From: Clostridia bacterium
GTDB taxonomy: Bacteria > Bacillota > Clostridia > Oscillospirales > Acutalibacteraceae
Assembly (NCBI GenBank): GCA_017631795.1
Contig: JAGBSO010000030.1
Location: 277,461-341,460, forward strand
DNA length: 64,000 nucleotides
Reading direction: 5' to 3'
In this document: positions 59,905 through 64,000 of the stretch, in pieces
Numbering within the stretch: the stretch's first letter is position 1
Layout of the letters: each line of letters begins with the position of its first letter
Notes under the pieces: model-generated
What the model was told of the DNA's origin: nothing
Seen by the model: the letters and a program-made list of their open reading frames with translations, nothing else
The model's database searches: none
Position numbers and translations under genes: made by a program

Positions 59905-61188
59905 TTAAAATTTATTGAATCTGATTCCTATTGATTTACCGTGAGCCTGTAAGCCTTCACGGTTTGCAAAATCTTCAATTCTTTCATGGCATTTTTCAAG
60001 AGCCTGTTCTGAATAATAGATAAATGAAGATTTCTTGATAAAATCGTCAACGGAAAGTGGAGATGAGAATCTTGCAGTGCCGCTTGTGGGAAGAGTGTGA
60101 TTTGGACCTGCAAAATAATCACCGAGAGCTTCGGGGACATTCTTTCCGAGGAAAATGCTTCCTGCATTTTTAATGAGCGGAAGAAGTTCAAAGGGATTGT
60201 CCACACAAACTTCGAGATGTTCGGGAGCAATCTCATTGCTGAGTTTTACAGCAGTTTCAATTGAATCAACAATGAAAATTTTACCGTTGTTGTCAATTGA
60301 TTCTCTTGCGATATCTTCACGGGGAAGAAGCTTGAGCTGTCTTTCAATTTCGTCTGCAACTTTCTTTGCAAAGTCCATATCTGTTGTGACAAGAACAGAA
60401 CTTGCCATTCTGTCGTGTTCAGCCTGAGAAAGAAGGTCAGCTGCGACATTTGCAGGGTCACATGTGGGGTCAGCGATTACAAGGATTTCGCTCGGACCTG
60501 CAATCATATCTATGCTGACTTTTCCGTATACCTGCTTTTTTGCTGTTGCAACAAAGATGTTTCCGGGACCGACAATTTTATCGACCTTCGGGACGCTTTC
60601 TGTGCCGTATGCAAGTGCTGCAACTGCCTGAGCACCGCCGAGCTTGAATATTTTTGTAACACCTGCAATTTTTGCAGATGTAAGAATTGCAGGATTGATT
60701 TTTCCGTCAGCTGAAGGAGGTGTTACCATAACAATTTCGCTTACACCTGCAATTTTTGCGGGAATTGCATCCATAAGCACTGTGCTGGGATATGCAGCTG
60801 TGCCGCCGGGTACATAAAGACCTGCTTTTTCAACGGGTGTTATTTTCTGACCGAGTACAATGCCGTCTTCTTTTGTGAAAACGAAGTCATTTCTGACCTG
60901 TTTTGAATGGAAATCTGAAATATTATCTCTTGCCTGACGGAGTGTTTCGATGAAATATTCATCAGTCTGAGAAAAAGCTTCTTCGATTTCTTCTTCAGAA
61001 ACAAGAAGAGTATCAAGTTTGCATTTGTCAAATTTTTCGCAGTATTCAAACAGTGCTTTATCACCGTTTGCTTTTACATTTTCAATTATTTCTTCAACAA
61101 TTTTCTCTATCTGTTCGTTTTTCTTTTCATCCTCACGGGTAAAAACGGTAAAATCAGAAACAGTTTTAGTGTCAATAATTTTAATCAT
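59905..61188 (-). CDS. hisD: Histidinol dehydrogenase
   Basis: 427-residue Zn/NAD enzyme for the last two oxidations to histidine. VEKAGLYVPGGTAAYPSTVLM, GGAQAVAALAYGTESVP, VGPGNIFVATAKK, DMIAGPSEILVIAD and GPNHTLPTSGTARFSSPL (active-site His) are present. It overlaps hisG by 4 bases (ATGA). Confidence 0.98.
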   Translation of the reverse strand: MIKIIDTKTVSDFTVFTREDEKKNEQIEKIVEEIIENVKANGDKALFEYCEKFDKCKLDTLLVSEEEIEEAFSQTDEYFIETLRQARDNISDFHSKQVRNDFVFTKEDGIVLGQKITPVEKAGLYVPGGTAAYPSTVLMDAIPAKIAGVSEIVMVTPPSADGKINPAILTSAKIAGVTKIFKLGGAQAVAALAYGTESVPKVDKIVGPGNIFVATAKKQVYGKVSIDMIAGPSEILVIADPTCDPANVAADLLSQAEHDRMASSVLVTTDMDFAKKVADEIERQLKLLPREDIARESIDNNGKIFIVDSIETAVKLSNEIAPEHLEVCVDNPFELLPLIKNAGSIFLGKNVPEALGDYFAGPNHTLPTSGTARFSSPLSVDDFIKKSSFIYYSEQALEKCHERIEDFANREGLQAHGKSIGIRFNKF

Positions 61189-61808
61189 TTTTTTAATTCC
61201 TCGCTGAATTTTGTAACAATTTTATTAATCTCTTCCGTTTTGAATTTGTAACTTGCCTTGTTTGCAATAAGTCTTGCGCTGATGGGAAGTATTTCTGTGA
61301 GCACTCCGAGATTGTTTTCTTTGAGAGTTGTTCCTGTTTCAACAATATCAACGATAACATCTGACAGGTCAAGAATGGGAGCAAGTTCTATTGAGCCGTT
61401 GAGCTTTATAATTTCGATGTTTCTGTTAATGCTCTTGTAGTATGTTTTTGCGATGTTTACAAACTTTGTTGCAACTCTGAGAGCTACATCAGGGTTGTCT
61501 GAAAAATCATTTTTTCCTGCTACACACATTCTGCATTTTCCGATTCCCAGGTCAAGGAGTTCATATACATCGGGTTCATATTCAAGAAGAATATCTTTAC
61601 CTACGATACCTATATCTGCAGCACCGTGTTCAACATAGATGCTAACATCTGACGGTTTTACAAGGAAGTAGCTGATGCCGTTTTCTTCACTTGTAAACAC
61701 AAGCTGACGTGAATCAGAATGCATTTCGTCACAGTCATAACCGATTTTTGCAAAGATATCAAAAACTTTATTTCCGAGTCTGCCTTTGGGCAATGCTACG
61801 CTTATCAT
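61185..61808 (-). CDS. hisG: ATP phosphoribosyltransferase, short-form catalytic subunit
   Basis: 207 residues: the short HisG that lacks the C-terminal regulatory domain and needs HisZ. VALPKGRLGN, PSDVSIYVEHGAADIGIVGKD and the PRPP loop VDIVETGTTLKENNL are seen. It starts 4 bases inside hisZ's stop region. First committed step, feedback-controlled by histidine through HisZ. Confidence 0.97.
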   Translation of the reverse strand: MISVALPKGRLGNKVFDIFAKIGYDCDEMHSDSRQLVFTSEENGISYFLVKPSDVSIYVEHGAADIGIVGKDILLEYEPDVYELLDLGIGKCRMCVAGKNDFSDNPDVALRVATKFVNIAKTYYKSINRNIEIIKLNGSIELAPILDLSDVIVDIVETGTTLKENNLGVLTEILPISARLIANKASYKFKTEEINKIVTKFSEELKK

Positions 61809-62926
61809 AATACAACCTCCTTAACGTCAGTTGATTCAATACAATAAACTTTTGAATCACCGCAGTTTTCGGGAATTGCTTTTACGGCAGTATAAGATAT
61901 GCCGTCTGAATCAAGCTTATTGCAGAAGTCTGCAAGTGTGTTTATGTCAGAATTTTCATTATAAACAACAATTGCATCTGTACCTGTTTTGTTTCTTGTG
62001 TGAAGTTTTCTGTCAAGGGCATCAAAATAAATCGCAAAGCCCATAGCATTAGTTTTATCTTTGCCCATTTTTGCAGTCAGGCTGTCATATCTGCCGCCTG
62101 AAAGCACATCACGGGGAATTGCATGAACATAACCATGCATAAGAATACCGTTGTAATATCCGGGGTCATCTGTAACTGAAAAATCAATTCTGATATGCTT
62201 ATCAAGACCTGATTTTTTGAGAAGTTCAAATATTTCACGGATTTCGTTGACTGCATCCTGCATTCTGCTGTTGAGTGCATTTGACAATGCATTTTCAATA
62301 GCTTCGTCGTTTGAATTCTTACATGTCATTACATCAACTGCTGTATTGACAGGGCTTTTCGGCAATGAATGAGATTCTGCAAGCTTTATGAGATCGTGAG
62401 AATTCTTTTCTTTGAATAATTTATGTAATTCACTTCTGAGGTGCGGGTCATTTGTCAGACAATCAAGAAGACCTTCAGTATAACCCATGTGTGAAATTTC
62501 AAGAATCGCATTTTCATCAAGTTCATGCAGACTCTTTACTGCAAGAGTAATGATTTCAACAGTCTGGAAAAGGTCGATATCACCGAGAACTTCAAGACCA
62601 ACCTGTGAAATTTCTTTGAACTCATGAATATCCTTTGACTCTCTGTAAACATTCTCTGTGTAATAGAGTTTCTGTCTTTCTGCAGAATTGTCTGCATTCT
62701 TGATTATGCTGAGAGTAACATCAGGCTTCAATGCCATGAGTTTACCGTTAAGGTCGGTAAAAGTTATAATTCTGTTGCCAACAAGGAAATCCTTGTTTTT
62801 TGCATAAAAATCGTAGGATTCAAATTTGCTCATTCTGAACTTTTTGAAACCCTTGTCTTCATAGAGCTTACGGAGTTTAAGTACCGTAATTTCATCGTTA
62901 TATAAAAAACTTAAATTGCCTGACAA
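61805..62926 (-). CDS. hisZ: ATP phosphoribosyltransferase regulatory subunit HisZ
   Basis: About 373-residue histidyl-tRNA-synthetase paralogue without tRNA charging. Class II motifs MALKPDVTLSI and YYTENVYRES, GLEVLG and, near the C-terminus, GGRYDSLTAKMG. The reading frame runs further upstream into fhs, but homology begins at LSGNLSFLYNDE; TTG 62926 with AAGGTG upstream is the likely start (GTG 62935 is inside that ribosome site). Only 31 bases separate it from fhs. Confidence 0.9.
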   Translation of the reverse strand: MSGNLSFLYNDEITVLKLRKLYEDKGFKKFRMSKFESYDFYAKNKDFLVGNRIITFTDLNGKLMALKPDVTLSIIKNADNSAERQKLYYTENVYRESKDIHEFKEISQVGLEVLGDIDLFQTVEIITLAVKSLHELDENAILEISHMGYTEGLLDCLTNDPHLRSELHKLFKEKNSHDLIKLAESHSLPKSPVNTAVDVMTCKNSNDEAIENALSNALNSRMQDAVNEIREIFELLKKSGLDKHIRIDFSVTDDPGYYNGILMHGYVHAIPRDVLSGGRYDSLTAKMGKDKTNAMGFAIYFDALDRKLHTRNKTGTDAIVVYNENSDINTLADFCNKLDSDGISYTAVKAIPENCGDSKVYCIESTDVKEVVL

Positions 62927-62957
62927 ATTAATCACCTTATTTTGAATATGCCTTATC

Positions 62958-64000
62958 TTAGAATAAACCTTCGATTGTTCCGTCTTCGTGGATATCGATT
63001 TTGAGTGCACTGGGAGCTTTGGGAAGTCCGGGCATTGTGAGAATATCACCTGTCATAACTGTAACAAAACCTGCACCTGAATAGAGCCTTACGTCTCTTA
63101 CTGTAATTTTGAAATTCTCGGGTTTTCCGAGTTTTGTGGGATCATCAGAGAGAGAATACTGTGTTTTAGCAACGCAGACGGGGAGTTTGTCTCTTCCGAG
63201 ACGTTCAATCTCTTTGATTGCCTTTTCTGCATTGGCTGTGTAAATCACACCGTCAGCTCTGTATATTTCTTTAGCTATTGTTTCAATCTTTTCTTTGATT
63301 GTTTTTTCAGTATCATAAATATGACCGAAATTGTTTGTGCTTTCGTTTGCGTCGATTGTATCACAGACGAGCTGTGCGAGTTCAGCAGCACCTTCGCCGC
63401 CTTTTGCAAAACCTTCTGACACACAAGCAACAGCACCGAATTCCTTGCAGTAGTTTTTAACAAATTCAATTTCTGCATCTGTGTCAGCATAGAACTTGTT
63501 GATAGCTACAATAACGGGAACACCGTATTTTCTCATGTTTTCAATATGAGCACCAAGGTTGACAATTCCTTTTTCAAGTGCTTCAAGATTTTCGTTTGAT
63601 GTTTCAGCCTTGGGAACACCGCCGTTGTATTTAAGTGCACGGCAAGTTGCAACAAGAACGATACATGAGGGCTTTAAGCCGGCAGCACGACACTTGATAT
63701 CAAGGAATTTTTCAGCACCAAGGTCTGAACCGAAACCTGCTTCTGTAATTGTGTAATCTGCGAGTTTAAGAGCAAGTTTAGTAGCTCTTACAGAGTTGCA
63801 TCCGTGTGCGATGTTAGCAAAAGGTCCACCGTGAATAATTGCGGGAGTATTTTCGAGTGTCTGAACAAGGTTGGGATTTATTGCATCCTTCATAAGAAGA
63901 GTCATAGCACCTGCACAACCGAGTTCTTTACAGTAAACGGGTTCACCTGCATAGTTGTCTGCTACAAGGATATTTTCAAATCTTTCTTTAAGATCTGTAA
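62958..64000 (-). CDS. fhs: Formate-tetrahydrofolate ligase, 5' end beyond the window
   Basis: The C-terminal 347 or so codons of the enzyme that makes 10-formyl-THF from formate, THF and ATP (full size about 556). [42 protein letters not shown], then [14 protein letters not shown] and the end [26 protein letters not shown] are diagnostic. In-frame codons continue to position 64000 ([15 protein letters not shown]), confirming truncation by the window, not by mutation. It lies directly upstream of hisZ on the same strand. Confidence 0.95.
   Translation of the reverse strand, partial: TDLKERFENILVADNYAGEPVYCKELGCAGAMTLLMKDAINPNLVQTLENTPAIIHGGPFANIAHGCNSVRATKLALKLADYTITEAGFGSDLGAEKFLDIKCRAAGLKPSCIVLVATCRALKYNGGVPKAETSNENLEALEKGIVNLGAHIENMRKYGVPVIVAINKFYADTDAEIEFVKNYCKEFGAVACVSEGFAKGGEGAAELAQLVCDTIDANESTNNFGHIYDTEKTIKEKIETIAKEIYRADGVIYTANAEKAIKEIERLGRDKLPVCVAKTQYSLSDDPTKLGKPENFKITVRDVRLYSGAGFVTVMTGDILTMPGLPKAPSALKIDIHEDGTIEGLF

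Noticed and set aside
1..64000. Mobile elements, phage genes, toxin-antitoxin or defence systems
   Set aside because: No transposase, integrase, terminal repeats, restriction, CRISPR or abortive-infection genes were recognised on either strand.

Overview
The window is a low-GC Firmicutes chromosome segment, most likely from an uncultured gut clostridium of the Ruminococcaceae/Oscillospiraceae type. This rests on several signs: A+T-rich intergenic DNA with sigma-A-like promoters spaced 16-18 bp, strong AGGAGG ribosome sites, HPr kinase, WhiA, DivIVA, Spo0A, SpoIVB and a PdaA-like deacetylase (endospore-forming lineage), a dockerin-bearing secreted protein, and several host- or plant-glycan genes (sialidase, GH127, GH95-like, mannonate dehydratase). 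No rRNA, tRNA, CRISPR array, insertion sequence or prophage was seen. Genes are densely packed and no gap exceeds 300 bases.

Layout. 1-8040: a hexuronate locus, with mannonate dehydratase and a KDPG aldolase fused to an extra C-terminal domain, then a transporter / LRR protein / LRR protein / transporter cassette. 8042-13536 (minus): hprK-glcK-murB-whiA, then nagB with a repeat-rich lipoprotein. 13839-22722 (plus): a Spo0A with an altered receiver site, GH127 beta-L-arabinofuranosidase, a secreted phosphoesterase, a HAD phosphatase with a GPH sugar transporter, and a large unknown lipoprotein. 22807-27862: a complete branched-chain amino acid ABC operon (livJHMGF) with a perfect-consensus promoter and structured RNA. 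27860-32507 (minus): divIVA-like, pit, a PhoU-like DUF47 protein and pcrA. 32656-42789: alpha/beta hydrolase, rodA (minus), tsaE-tsaB-rpiB, rpmB (minus), and an SOS-type recA-recX-rimO-pgsA run ending in a GH95-like gene. 42818-47318 (minus): a small membrane protein, then a pdaA-like, nadA, mnmA and dockerin-hydrolase operon. 47447-55490: gtrA-yhaM-prmA, spoIVB, vanX-like dipeptidase, sialidase, amidohydrolase and a membrane protein. 55491-64000 (minus): fhs (cut by the window edge) and a translationally coupled histidine operon, hisZGDCBHAF(IE), lacking only histidinol-phosphatase.

How the genes fit together. The glycan genes suggest a carbohydrate forager: uronates pass through UxuA to KDPG aldolase, arabinofuranosides through GH127, fucosylated or related glycans through the GH95-like enzyme, sialic acids are released by the sialidase, and NagB returns amino-sugar carbon to glycolysis. 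HprK and glucokinase connect this to carbon catabolite control. Sporulation genes are present but dispersed: spo0A does not follow spoIVB.

The observations most worth a second look are: Spo0A with Glu at all three acidic receiver positions; the transporter/LRR cassette; a dockerin-linked class A beta-lactamase-like protein with Cys in place of the nucleophilic Ser; a terminator whose stem carries the next gene's Shine-Dalgarno; and alternative RNA structures between livJ and livH. All family assignments were made by reading the sequence and were not checked by database search.
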